From assembly GCF_002811875.1 (NCBI RefSeq), contig NZ_NPDZ01000003.1, positions 1 to 64,000 on the forward strand: a stretch of 64,000 nucleotides of DNA. Direction: 5' to 3'. The position numbers were made by a program, and so were the translations under genes. The stretch is from Leptospira perolatii. GTDB lineage: Bacteria > Spirochaetota > Leptospiria > Leptospirales > Leptospiraceae. The notes below the pieces were generated by a model. The model was given only the letters and a program-made list of their open reading frames with translations, was not told where the DNA came from and ran no database searches. Below are positions 6,676-13,892 of this stretch, in pieces. The first letter of the stretch is position 1; each line of letters begins with the position of its first letter.

Positions 6676-6826
6676 GTATAACTGTCGGCTCTGGCGCTGC
6701 ACTTCGAGATGCTTCGCACTCTCGCTTGGGCTCCGGCACATTTCGCTTTGTCACTCGTCTTGCATGGCAAGTCTCGCGCCAAGTCCTTTACACTCGCGGA
6801 ACTTCGACAATTACTGGTCGTTATTC
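6676..6826 (+). repeat. attC site of cassette 7
   Basis: The site runs from core GTATAAC (6676-6682) to GTTATTC (6820-6826), 151 bp. The 15 bases ending in GCGTATAA before the core match the inverse of the cassette start at 5878 with a single difference, an unusually long circle-junction match. Confidence 0.85.
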
Positions 6827-6829
6827 GCC

Positions 6830-7627
6830 ATGCCGAGCTACACAGCCATATTTGCGATTCTCCCCCTCCTATTTGCCGCTTGTCGACCCAAGGTAACCAC
6901 TCCGGTGCTAGGCATCGTAACGGCATCCGTCCTCTCCTGCAGGAATGAGCCACTGCAAACGGCCCCCGTAAAGGCCGCCTTCGCATACGGGAGTGTTTTG
7001 CCCATTGTAAGTGCCACGGAGGCGGATTTGGAGGTCGACCGGAAATCTGCCCCTTGGTTTAAGATCCAAGGCGTAGACTGCTGGGTCTTTGGAGGCTATG
7101 TGAAGGGCACACCCTCGCGGGAAACGTTCACGCTTACTCCTGACGAATTCTTGTGCTTACCCCCTACCGAATACAGGCCCGACACGCCCATTCATGTCGT
7201 TGGCTCGCTATATGTGATGTCCGTGTACGCTGATACCTTCTTCCGTCCAACGCTATCGGGAGGTAAGGCAGGCAGTCCCGAGCTCGGTACCGAGCGCGGT
7301 ATTGTCATCGGTGATGCAATAGTGTCCACAGGCAAAATCTCGCTTGAGCCGCGAGAGATGGGTGTATATTCACCCGCCCACATTTGGATGGGAACATTTC
7401 CCGTACCAGACTGGATCACGAAGGAAGAGCTTACTTTCATAAATGATCCCCCTGCCCAGTATTTCGCCCGCTCAACGCTGAAAGTAAAGAAGTCAGCCGC
7501 AGCAGGAAAATGTCCTCCGGAGGGAGTAAGGACTTGGGAGAATGCCTTTTCCGAAACGTACTTCGTCAAGAAAACCACCTCAACAACGCAAATCAACGAG
7601 ATTCTCCGTGCATCGATCTACGAGTAA
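6830..7627 (+). CDS. Lipoprotein with SH3-like domain, cassette 8
   Basis: The ATG at 6830, four bases after the attC core, gives 265 residues. A hydrophobic N-terminus ending LPLLFAAC (Cys near 18) is a lipobox, so export and lipidation are likely. APWFKIQGVDCWVFGGYVKG (about 72-91) resembles the end of a bacterial SH3 domain. The rest is unrecognised. The GC content is clearly higher than in the toxin-antitoxin cassettes, suggesting a different donor. No other gene is in this cassette. The longer frame from 6764 would begin inside the attC and is rejected. Confidence 0.75.
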   Translation: MPSYTAIFAILPLLFAACRPKVTTPVLGIVTASVLSCRNEPLQTAPVKAAFAYGSVLPIVSATEADLEVDRKSAPWFKIQGVDCWVFGGYVKGTPSRETFTLTPDEFLCLPPTEYRPDTPIHVVGSLYVMSVYADTFFRPTLSGGKAGSPELGTERGIVIGDAIVSTGKISLEPREMGVYSPAHIWMGTFPVPDWITKEELTFINDPPAQYFARSTLKVKKSAAAGKCPPEGVRTWENAFSETYFVKKTTSTTQINEILRASIYE

Positions 7628-7644
7628 GGTTTGTTCGGCCCAGC

Positions 7645-7719
7645 ACATAACTCTAGTTAGGCGGCTCCGTTCCTCGGCTTCTCCTTCGGTCAAATGTCGG
7701 TTATCCTATTCCGTTATGC
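7645..7719 (+). repeat. Divergent short attC-like site of cassette 8
   Basis: The site runs from ACATAAC (7645-7651) to GTTATGC (7713-7719), only 75 bp. Its body is unlike the main attC family but still has inverted internal segments (CTAGTTAGG, CGGTTATCC). Its left flank does not match the cassette start well, so this is a less certain site, possibly from another integron lineage. Confidence 0.5.
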
Positions 7720-7741
7720 GAAATCGAGCCGCAAAAATCCA

Positions 7742-8175
7742 ATGACACGATCATTGCAATTCGACCTCTATTCGTCACTGCAGGCCCGATGGCCTCAAAC
7801 AGGAAAGCACATCCTCGCGTAGCCTTCGAGAAAATTCTTTCTTTGGCCGTGCACTCGAGTTTCCAACCCGAGGCTTACTCCTCCGAAGAGGAATGGCGCA
7901 AACTTGGCGCAGACACGGATGTCAGGCTTCAATGGGATCCAGATCATTCGCCGGCGGGCGCACCCTTGGAGCGACGTGCTATCCAACTGGGTTTGCGGGG
8001 TGACACCCTACGCTCGTTCGCGACCGAATGGGTCCTGCAGATCAGTGATATTTCCCCGTTTGTCAGAGAGAACCATCGGCTACTTGCTGATCAGCGTATA
8101 TCCGAGCTCATGGTCCCAGTAGAATCTGTGCTTACCATCGAGGATTCGCAAACAGCAGCGCGCATCTTTTCCTAG
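7742..8175 (+). pseudogene. DUF4291 gene with internal deletion and frameshift, cassette 9
   Basis: A frame from ATG 7742 encodes MTRSLQFDLYSSLQARWPQT and stops at 7822. This resembles the N-terminus of DUF4291 proteins. A different frame (from about 7789 to 8175) encodes the family's C-terminal part: SEEEWRKLGADTDVRLQWDP, then ERRAIQLGLRGDTLRSFATEW and a DISPFV motif. Together they cover about 140 of roughly 200 residues, so a central piece is missing and the frame has shifted. The function of DUF4291 is unknown. The 7789 frame alone could be called a short hypothetical protein. Confidence 0.65.
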
Positions 8176-8188
8176 GCGGCTGACCTTC

Positions 8189-8195
8189 GCCTAAC
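8189..8195 (+). repeat. Left core of a truncated attC (cassette 9)
   Basis: Only GCCTAAC with the preceding TTC remains, mirroring the cassette start TTATGCGAA at 7714 with one change. The rest of the site is replaced by a brnT fragment. Confidence 0.5.
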
Positions 8196-8202
8196 TTCAT
8201 AA

Positions 8203-8272
8203 TCTTTAAAGGTTGAACGGAATATTAGCTTTGAAAGGGTAGTCGTTCAAATTGAATCCGGATCAGTTTTTT
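8203..8272 (+). pseudogene. brnT toxin fragment
   Basis: Translation of 8203-8272 gives SLKVERNISFERVVVQIESG, nearly the same as LKAERNISFERVVVEIESGS in the intact BrnT at 18140. The fragment has no start codon and is cut on both sides. It replaces the body of an attC site, so a deletion probably joined a former brnTA cassette to cassette 9. Confidence 0.75.
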
Positions 8273-8288
8273 CCCCGCAGAGGCATAA

Positions 8289-8606
8289 ATGAACATAGTA
8301 AAACAAATAATTCCATCTTTTTTGGTAGTTCTTTTAACTTTATGCATTGTCTATTCAATGCATTATATTTTTTTTATGTTTTTTCGAGAATCCATATTAG
8401 GCAGCTATTCCAATGAATTGGGGCATATTCAGGTAGTATTGTATTTTTTGATTTCATCAGTCCCTCTTTTTTACAGAAATAAAATCAAACAGTTGGTTTC
8501 TAATTTTAATGTCACATTATTTTTGATATTTTGGGCAATTGCTACTTTTAATCCAATTACATTATTGGTATTTTTTGCCTGTGGAATTTATCGAAATTGT
8601 ATATAA
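8289..8606 (+). CDS. Small membrane protein of unknown function
   Basis: The 105-residue protein is strongly hydrophobic with three likely transmembrane helices: about 8-33 (IPSFLVVLLTLCIVYSMHYI), 45-62 and 75-98 (TLFLIFWAIATFNPITLLVF). The DNA is AT-rich. It is the only coding region between the brnT fragment and a degenerate attC at 8731. I do not recognise a family. Confidence 0.55.
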   Translation: MNIVKQIIPSFLVVLLTLCIVYSMHYIFFMFFRESILGSYSNELGHIQVVLYFLISSVPLFYRNKIKQLVSNFNVTLFLIFWAIATFNPITLLVFFACGIYRNCI

Positions 8607-8730
8607 TATTTTTATTATTATTTCTATGAATTTGCTTCACGCATACAATTAAATGAACTAACAATTCTAAAATCTATTTGATAAATATAACATTTATCTA
8701 CTTAAATATTGCACTACGGCTTACCAAATG
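8607..8730. other. AT-rich stretch without recognisable gene
   Basis: I see no coding, hairpin or promoter signal I can support between the small membrane gene and the degenerate attC. Confidence 0.4.
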
Positions 8731-8832
8731 GCTGAACCTTCGGCTCTGGCCGAGCGCTTCGAGATTGCTTTGCAACTCTCGTCCTAAACGCTTGCACATT
8801 CACGAAACGTCGCCCTAGCCTCGGTCGTGCCG
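8731..8832 (+). repeat. Degenerate attC site
   Basis: GCTGAACCTTCGGCTCTGGC at the left and GCCTCGGTCGTGCC at the right are recognisable attC arms, with TTGCAACTCTCG and CACGAAACGTCG between. Both core sites are mutated, so recombination here is unlikely. Confidence 0.65.
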
Positions 8833-8874
8833 CGCAATTTAAAATAATTGTAATTCGTTCGGAGGTAACTTACT

Positions 8875-9264
8875 ATGACTCACTCACAGAAGATTGCAGC
8901 CCTAGTTGGACCGGGCATTCTGGTAACTACTATTACAGAAACCGTAAACTCTCACATCTGGGCTGGAAATACAGCGGCCGGGATTCACTTCAATGGTACG
9001 GTCCTATTTGTAGCTGGACTTGCACTGGTTCGTTCACATAACCTTTGGGTCCGCGGATGGCCCACCTTGTTGACGCTAACAGGTTGGTTCATTCTATCCC
9101 TTGGCTTATTCCGGATGATTGCACCGGAACTCCAGCTTAAGGCCGCCCAAACTCCATCTGAGTGGCTTCTTCCATCAATTACTCCAATGATCATGGTAGG
9201 TTTGTATCTGACATACAAAGCATATTGGCCTTCAGGCAAGACGTCGCCAAACCTTGATCGTTAG
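8875..9264 (+). CDS. Membrane protein whose C-terminus is formed by attC remnant DNA
   Basis: The 129-residue protein has four predicted membrane helices (about 8-25, 38-57, 66-84 and 100-117). A GGAGGT ribosome site precedes the ATG. The last ten residues, SGKTSPNLDR and the stop codon, are encoded by the right arm of a truncated attC (9238-9266), so the native 3' end was probably lost. The family is not recognised. It is similar in style to the small membrane proteins at 11560 and 28787. Confidence 0.6.
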   Translation: MTHSQKIAALVGPGILVTTITETVNSHIWAGNTAAGIHFNGTVLFVAGLALVRSHNLWVRGWPTLLTLTGWFILSLGLFRMIAPELQLKAAQTPSEWLLPSITPMIMVGLYLTYKAYWPSGKTSPNLDR

Positions 9265-9266
9265 GG
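9238..9266 (+). repeat. attC remnant, right arm
   Basis: ACGTCGCCAAACCTTGATCG followed by TTAGGG is a right attC arm ending in GTTAGGG (9260-9266). The left arm is missing and the stop codon of the preceding gene lies inside it. Confidence 0.65.
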
Positions 9267-9348
9267 AAAATTGAATCTCAAATTTTATCCAAGTGGCCAT
9301 CGCGGCCGACTCAAGAAACTATTTTACGTTCCTTAGCGCAGGCAAATA

Positions 9349-9374
9349 TTGACAATACCAATTATATTTGGTAT
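9349..9374 (+). promoter_or_regulatory. hicAB promoter and palindromic operator
   Basis: TTGACA (9349-9354) is directly followed by ATACCAATTATATTTGGTAT (9355-9374), a perfect 7-bp inverted repeat, ten bases before the hicA relic. Confidence 0.65.
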
Positions 9375-9384
9375 GTTGTATTTC

Positions 9385-9438
9385 ATGCCATTAAGCGGCA
9401 GGGAAATGCTAAAGCATTTAGGAGAAGGCCAGAGGTAA
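9385..9438 (+). pseudogene. hicA: hicA toxin reduced to 17 codons by internal deletion
   Basis: The frame ATG 9385 to TAA 9436-9438 encodes MPLSGREMLKHLGEGQR. The first eleven residues are the classic start of HicA mRNA interferases, which are normally about 60-80 residues with a catalytic His in the second half. That half is absent. The remaining relic retains promoter, start and coupling to hicB four bases downstream. Confidence 0.75.
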
Positions 9439-9442
9439 ATCG

Positions 9443-9868
9443 ATGCACTATCATTTTCGTATTCACACAGATAAGACAGGCTACTGGGCAGAATGTATAG
9501 AATTAAAAGGATGCATGACTCAGGCTGATTCTAAAGAGGAATTAGAAGCCAATATTCATGAAGCACTCAATCTTTATTTGAATGATAATGAAGATTCCAA
9601 GTCCATATTTCCCTTACCGAAAAAGAAAGTATCAGGAAGAAACATAGTTTTAGCAGCAGTAGATCCTAAAATAGCATTTTCTCAAATCTTGAGAATGACT
9701 CGCTTAAAGCGTGGTTTAAGTCAAAAGCAAGCAGCTTCTCTTATAGGGATGAAAAACTTATATAGTTATCAACGTCTCGAATCTCCCAAGAGTGCGAATC
9801 CGGCGCTTTCCACGATTGCAAGGATAAAGCAGGTGTTTCCCGAATTAGCTTTAGATTTAGTAGTGTAA
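9443..9868 (+). CDS. hicB: HicB antitoxin with C-terminal HTH
   Basis: The 141-residue protein starts MHYHFRIHTDKTGYWAECIE, followed by LKGCMTQADSKEELEANIHEAL (about 22-43). This is the partial RNase H fold of HicB antitoxins. A C-terminal XRE-like HTH is at about 82-125 (LRMTRLKRGLSQKQAASLIG). HicB binds HicA and represses the operon. Since the adjacent hicA is destroyed, this is an orphan antitoxin that could still repress 9349 or neutralise a HicA elsewhere. Confidence 0.88.
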   Translation: MHYHFRIHTDKTGYWAECIELKGCMTQADSKEELEANIHEALNLYLNDNEDSKSIFPLPKKKVSGRNIVLAAVDPKIAFSQILRMTRLKRGLSQKQAASLIGMKNLYSYQRLESPKSANPALSTIARIKQVFPELALDLVV

Positions 9869-9895
9869 TTTTTGATAGTAAAACACTATCCGTGG

Positions 9896-9920
9896 TTTCG
9901 CCAAGCCTTGGTCGTTAAGA
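9896..9920 (+). repeat. attC remnant, right arm
   Basis: TCGCCAAGCCTTGGTCGTTA followed by AGA marks the end of a truncated attC, core GTTAAGA at 9914-9920. The left part is missing. Confidence 0.6.
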
Positions 9921-9940
9921 GTAATTGCTGAGAGGAGAGG

Positions 9941-10435
9941 ATGAAATACGATAAAAACAATGTAAAAGTTTATACTTTCGCGAAAGTAATGTTTATATTT
10001 CTATTTATGAATTCCTGTATGGAATATAAGTCAACTGATCCGGTTGAAAGTTATCAGTTATGGTCTGGTCAAAAACCAACTTCGGAAGTAATTGTAATAA
10101 ACGGACAATATTGGCAGCTCATTGGACAAAAGAATACATTACGTATCTTGAATTAAAATCTTCCACAAGATGGCGTAATGAATTCTTTGAAGAGAATGTA
10201 TTTGTGAAAGATGAAAGTAGATGGGAACCTCCTTCTGACTGTCCGAAGTGGTTTAAGCCAAAAAAACACTACAAAATTTGGAAACATTCTCGCTTCGAAA
10301 GTGACTCAAGAGTATTGGAGGATAGAACTGCAGGGCATATTTTTATCTATGATATACAATTATGATTTTTTTAGTGGAAAACTGATTCAAAAAAACTTGT
10401 ATAAAGCACCAAAATTTATGTACTTCGCAAACTGA
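9941..10435 (+). pseudogene. Frameshifted lipoprotein
   Basis: The first frame (9941-10156) encodes a signal sequence with lipobox FLFMNSC followed by VIVINGQYWQ. The next frame (from about 10110 to 10365) continues plausibly with HWTKEYITYLELKSSTRWRN and FVKDESRWEPPSDCPKWFKP. A third segment in the first frame (to 10435) gives YDFFSGKLIQKNLYKAPKF. Joined, these make one protein of about 160 residues with two frameshifts near 10120 and 10355. Sequencing error cannot be excluded. No family is recognised. Confidence 0.5.
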
Positions 10436-10483
10436 GTGGTGGTAATGCCATTTTGATTTTTGAATAGAATCACCGGTCAAAGC

Positions 10484-10951
10484 ATGAGTTTCTTGAAACG
10501 TCTCAAACTTCGATTTGTTCCACTTCTACTGCAGGACCCAGAGCTTGGTCAGATGCGCTTCATGTACATTTCCCACCGACCTGAGAATAGCTATTGGGAA
10601 TGTGAGTGGTTTTTCCCGCCCACAAAAACGAACGTCTTTCTTCCTATTCGGGGTACGGAAGAGGGACCGAATCAGCAGCATCGTAAATTCTATCTTGATC
10701 TTGTTGCAAGATTTGATTTCATCCTACAGGCATCGCGTCCACAGCTAGCCGCGGCATACAAACAGTGGGCAGATAAGGAACTGCCTTCCGATATCTTCTC
10801 TGCTTTCGAGCTCGCGGCTTTCGGGTTAGAGGACCCAGGCGCGAATCCGGTTCATTGGGAAGTTTCTTTCGAGGCAACAGGTGAAACGTGGATTTATGTT
10901 ACCATCTCGTTCGTGGGAAACGAGGCTCAATCCGCAGTCGTGGATACTTAA
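10484..10951 (+). CDS. Hypothetical cytosolic protein
   Basis: The ATG at 10484 gives about 155 residues; a TTG at 10460 is possible. There is no signal peptide or membrane helix. It contains aromatic-rich segments such as SYWECEWFFPPTKTN (about 36-50) and a helix ending AAAYKQWADKELP. The size and style resemble small proteins often seen as integron cargo or immunity proteins, but no function can be assigned. GC content is higher than that of the flanking lipoprotein genes. Confidence 0.6.
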   Translation: MSFLKRLKLRFVPLLLQDPELGQMRFMYISHRPENSYWECEWFFPPTKTNVFLPIRGTEEGPNQQHRKFYLDLVARFDFILQASRPQLAAAYKQWADKELPSDIFSAFELAAFGLEDPGANPVHWEVSFEATGETWIYVTISFVGNEAQSAVVDT

Positions 10952-11045
10952 GCTTAAATTAGATGTATCCAAAGATTTCAAAGGGCGGGTTGATCCGGTG
11001 CCCAATTTCGGCTAACAGTATAGATTTAAAGTGGATAGTAAAACA

Positions 11046-11486
11046 ATGTTAGCAAAAAGATTTTTACTCTTATTTCTGTTTATTATTTCCTGTAAAGATT
11101 TTGGATTCGATACTGCTGATGTGATCAGGGCGAATGATGCTTATCTAAAGATCATAACTGCTGTTTCGAATAAATTCGTCTATTGTAAGTCTCTTGGAAA
11201 TAATTATAGCAATCTAGGAGAGCCTTCCATTTCTTATTGCAATGATGACACCTTCCTCCATAATAAAGGTAAATATGTTTGGGTACGTTCCGTAGACACT
11301 TGTTTGAATCTGATTCATTTTGCTTTGTGCCCGGAAAATGGAACGAATTTTGATGAATGGCAAGATCTAGTGATTGGTAGTTGTCATATTTCAGAGGCGT
11401 ATTTTATGAATTCCTATAAGCCCTTTCAGGGAAAGGTTCTTGGAATACCGCGGAACTTATATGGATTAAGTCTTCTTTGTCTCTAA
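11046..11486 (+). CDS. Putative lipoprotein
   Basis: From ATG 11046 the 146-residue product starts MLAKRFLLLFLFIISCKDFG, with a clear signal peptide and lipobox IISC (Cys near 16). The mature part has six further Cys (for example YCKSLGNN, SYCNDD, TCLNLIHFALCPENG), so disulfides are possible. No domain is recognised. Upstream DNA contains a weak CGGCTAAC that may be a relic core site. Confidence 0.6.
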   Translation: MLAKRFLLLFLFIISCKDFGFDTADVIRANDAYLKIITAVSNKFVYCKSLGNNYSNLGEPSISYCNDDTFLHNKGKYVWVRSVDTCLNLIHFALCPENGTNFDEWQDLVIGSCHISEAYFMNSYKPFQGKVLGIPRNLYGLSLLCL

Positions 11487-11559
11487 CGGTTCCTTCAAAA
11501 AAATCTAATATACGACAAGAGTTATAGTTATTGATCTAAACCTAAAAAGAGGATTCAAC

Positions 11560-11985
11560 ATGAACCGAACATTCTGGATTTCCGTTATCGTTTATCTGTT
11601 GGCCACATTTGTAATCGCAGCAGGATGGCATCTTTTCCTTTTCCGGGATTTGTATATACAACTCGCAATTTTCAGCCGCCAAGAACCGCTGATCCCTCTC
11701 GGTTTGATTTCGATGAGCATACAAGCCGTCCTAGTCGCTTACCTCTATCCCAAGATTCGGGGAGAAGGTCATCCGGCTCTGGAGGGGCTCAGGTTCGGAA
11801 TCATTATCGGTGCACTGATGGCCTCGATCGGGGTGTTCGCAGAAGCAGGTAAGCAGAACGTAACTTCACTGTCTACTTGGTTGGTCCTAGAGAACATTTA
11901 CTATCTGCTTCAGTTCAGTGTTGTCGGTGTTCTGATCGGACTCGTCCACGGGCAGACACGATTTTCAAACTCCCTTCCTCGTTAA
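11560..11985 (+). CDS. Four-helix membrane protein of unknown function
   Basis: The 141-residue protein has four hydrophobic segments: 6-26, 45-64 (LGLISMSIQAVLVAYLYPKI), 78-97 (FGIIIGALMASIGVFAEAGK) and 110-130. It resembles the family seen at 28787 (similar loop with Tyr-Pro/Arg after helix 2 and a GxxxGALMA-like third helix). An AGAGGA ribosome site precedes the ATG. The next gene begins right after the stop codon. Confidence 0.65.
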   Translation: MNRTFWISVIVYLLATFVIAAGWHLFLFRDLYIQLAIFSRQEPLIPLGLISMSIQAVLVAYLYPKIRGEGHPALEGLRFGIIIGALMASIGVFAEAGKQNVTSLSTWLVLENIYYLLQFSVVGVLIGLVHGQTRFSNSLPR

Positions 11986-12753
11986 GTGAAATCGCTCGAC
12001 AAAATGAAACCACACCTACTTGCAATTATTCTCACTTTGCTTAACGGTTTGACCCTAAGCCAGATTCGATCTCAAAATGCGATAACTCAACAGTTAAGAG
12101 GACAAATCTCCTCGGACAACGTCATACTCAGAAAAGGTCCATCGAGAAATTCCCAATCCATCCGATCCCTGAGTCGGCTGACGGAAGTCTTTGTGATTGG
12201 ACGCTCATCCAATAGGGAGAAAATCTACGACTGCGAGCATTTCTGGTTTAATGTCCGAGTCGCTAATCAGACTGGTTGGATATACGGCCAATTCATTCAG
12301 AATCTTCAAGATTCTAATTTTGTACCCCGATCTGTGCCTGCCTTCCCCCAATTTAAGTTGTTCTTACCAGCCTCTTGGATGCTTTCGGGGACAACAGTGT
12401 TAGATGACTATCACGGTCATAAGGTTATGGAATTCTTGGGTTCATACGAGTATAACGGCTCCCTTATCGATGACTACTTACGGAGGAGCACTGCAGGCGT
12501 TGACCCGAGTAGTGAGCATGTCCTCGATTCACTCCGACTCGATCACCCTCGTTTCCAAGTGTATCGAGTGCGCACGAATATTGTCTTTGAAGGAGGTTGC
12601 CCTAAATGGGTTGGTGTTTGGTATCCAATTATATATGTGATTGGAATTTCTTCGAGTCGCTACTTCACATTTGCAGTTTATTTGCGCGATATTCGTGATA
12701 CAACCTTACTCGCTTTAGCGGACCGCATAGCACTGTCAGTCGATCAGGAATGA
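11986..12753 (+). CDS. Exported SH3-domain protein
   Basis: The GTG at 11986 directly after the previous stop, or ATG 12004, gives a protein of 250-255 residues. A signal sequence (HLLAIILTLLNGLTLSQIRS) is followed by a bacterial SH3 domain at about 40-105: DNVILRKGPSRNSQSIRSL, then VANQTGWIYGQFIQNLQ. Such domains often bind peptidoglycan or proteins in the periplasm. The C-terminal half (about 120-255) is unrecognised. The gene is higher in GC than its neighbours and is followed by an attC remnant. Confidence 0.7.
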   Translation: MKSLDKMKPHLLAIILTLLNGLTLSQIRSQNAITQQLRGQISSDNVILRKGPSRNSQSIRSLSRLTEVFVIGRSSNREKIYDCEHFWFNVRVANQTGWIYGQFIQNLQDSNFVPRSVPAFPQFKLFLPASWMLSGTTVLDDYHGHKVMEFLGSYEYNGSLIDDYLRRSTAGVDPSSEHVLDSLRLDHPRFQVYRVRTNIVFEGGCPKWVGVWYPIIYVIGISSSRYFTFAVYLRDIRDTTLLALADRIALSVDQE

Positions 12754-12763
12754 GTCATGCTTT

Positions 12764-12815
12764 GCACAAAGTGCTTGTGCGCTCGTGGAATTTTGATAAT
12801 TACTGGTCGTTATAC
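12764..12815 (+). repeat. attC remnant, right half
   Basis: CACAAAGTGCTTGTGCGCTC and TTTTGATAATTACTGGTCGT are homologous to the right half of the site at 6676. The core is GTTATAC (12809-12815). The left core is absent. Confidence 0.65.
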
Positions 12816-12851
12816 TAACATGGTAGCAGCCAATTTTATTCCCGAGGATTT

Positions 12852-13658
12852 ATGAAATACATTGAAATCTCTGCAGTTGCCACGGTCTTGGCTTTGCTCA
12901 TCTCCGCGTGCCAATCGAGGACACCGCAAGAGATTGCTTCGGCGGTCATTGATCGATGCGACAGATCGGCCATTAGCAAACCCTTCCGCAAAGAGGACCT
13001 ACTCGGGATCTCAAAACACAAGGTGATTCTCATCAAAAATACGATCGTAGCACAGTACGGAAGGGAGTTCAAAACCCCCTACATACGGGAACACTTCCAG
13101 AAATGCACATGGTATAAACCCCAGCATGCAGAAGTTTCATCTATGCTCAATGAGACTGATAAAGCGAATCTTGCCCTCCTCGAAAGCATTGAAGATTCTC
13201 TCCCCGAAAACGAGGCGATCCCATTGTCCGCTGATCGCTTTACAGGGATTTTTCTCCGAACAACTCCCGGCGATTTAGGCTATCCCATTTTCTTGTGCCC
13301 CAATGGCGTATATCTTGAACCAAGTATGTGTCGCCCCGGTTATCAACGGGGTGAATGGAAATATGTTCCCGGAGACTTGACATTCATTATTTCGATCGAA
13401 TGCACAAGCACGGACGAAGGAATTCCCTCTGTCCCTCCTTCCGGATGTGATAAGGTGTTTCCGAAACACAGCTTCTCTGGCTGCCGCCGGCTTGCACACT
13501 TCAAGGTCAATCACATCAAGGCCGATTCCAACGCTGAGTATTTTCTGTATATCTTCGGAAATCCTCGCTCCGGCTCCGGTCCATCCATAGATCTCAAACA
13601 GTGCGCGCCTGACTTCAAACCAAAGACGCTGGATGATTTGCAGCTTTCAGGGCAATAG
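12852..13658 (+). CDS. Putative lipoprotein
   Basis: The 268-residue protein starts MKYIEISAVATVLALLISAC with a lipobox (LISAC, Cys20). The mature part has paired cysteines around 148-158 (FLCPNGVYLEPSMCRPG) and 183-213, suggesting disulfides. No family is recognised. It occupies a former cassette between two attC remnants. GC content and codon use are unlike the AT-rich toxin-antitoxin cassettes. Confidence 0.65.
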   Translation: MKYIEISAVATVLALLISACQSRTPQEIASAVIDRCDRSAISKPFRKEDLLGISKHKVILIKNTIVAQYGREFKTPYIREHFQKCTWYKPQHAEVSSMLNETDKANLALLESIEDSLPENEAIPLSADRFTGIFLRTTPGDLGYPIFLCPNGVYLEPSMCRPGYQRGEWKYVPGDLTFIISIECTSTDEGIPSVPPSGCDKVFPKHSFSGCRRLAHFKVNHIKADSNAEYFLYIFGNPRSGSGPSIDLKQCAPDFKPKTLDDLQLSGQ

Positions 13659-13769
13659 AGTTGTCACTCCGGTTACCCTGTTCTGTTAGCCGAAATGCAC
13701 GGAGCGCTTTTCGGTTCCGGGCAACGATTGTCCTTGGCTTTTTCGCTTATTAATCCGTTATAGCTTCCC

Positions 13770-13856
13770 CCATTTACTTTGTTCGCAAAGCAAACAAAGG
13801 CAAAGTGCTTGTGCAATCGCGAACCCTTATCAAGGCTTAGGTTGTTCTAGGCCACT
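13770..13856 (+). repeat. Degenerate attC remnant
   Basis: TTCGCAAAGCAAAC, GGCAAAGTGCTTGTGCAATC and a GTTGTTCTAGGCC end are recognisable pieces of a right attC half. The core sites are mutated. Confidence 0.5.
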
Positions 13857-13892
13857 GCCATTCCTCAACTCAAGAGAAAATCTTTACAAAAC

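Noticed and set aside
1000..6826. CRISPR or transposon terminal repeats as explanation of the repeated sites
   Set aside because: Spacing is 0.9-1.1 kb with genes between, and the end bases covary with the following cassette, which fits attC and not CRISPR repeats or fixed inverted repeats.
6764..6829. Upstream extension of the cassette 8 lipoprotein
   Set aside because: The extra residues are encoded by attC sequence; the ATG at 6830 gives a proper signal peptide.
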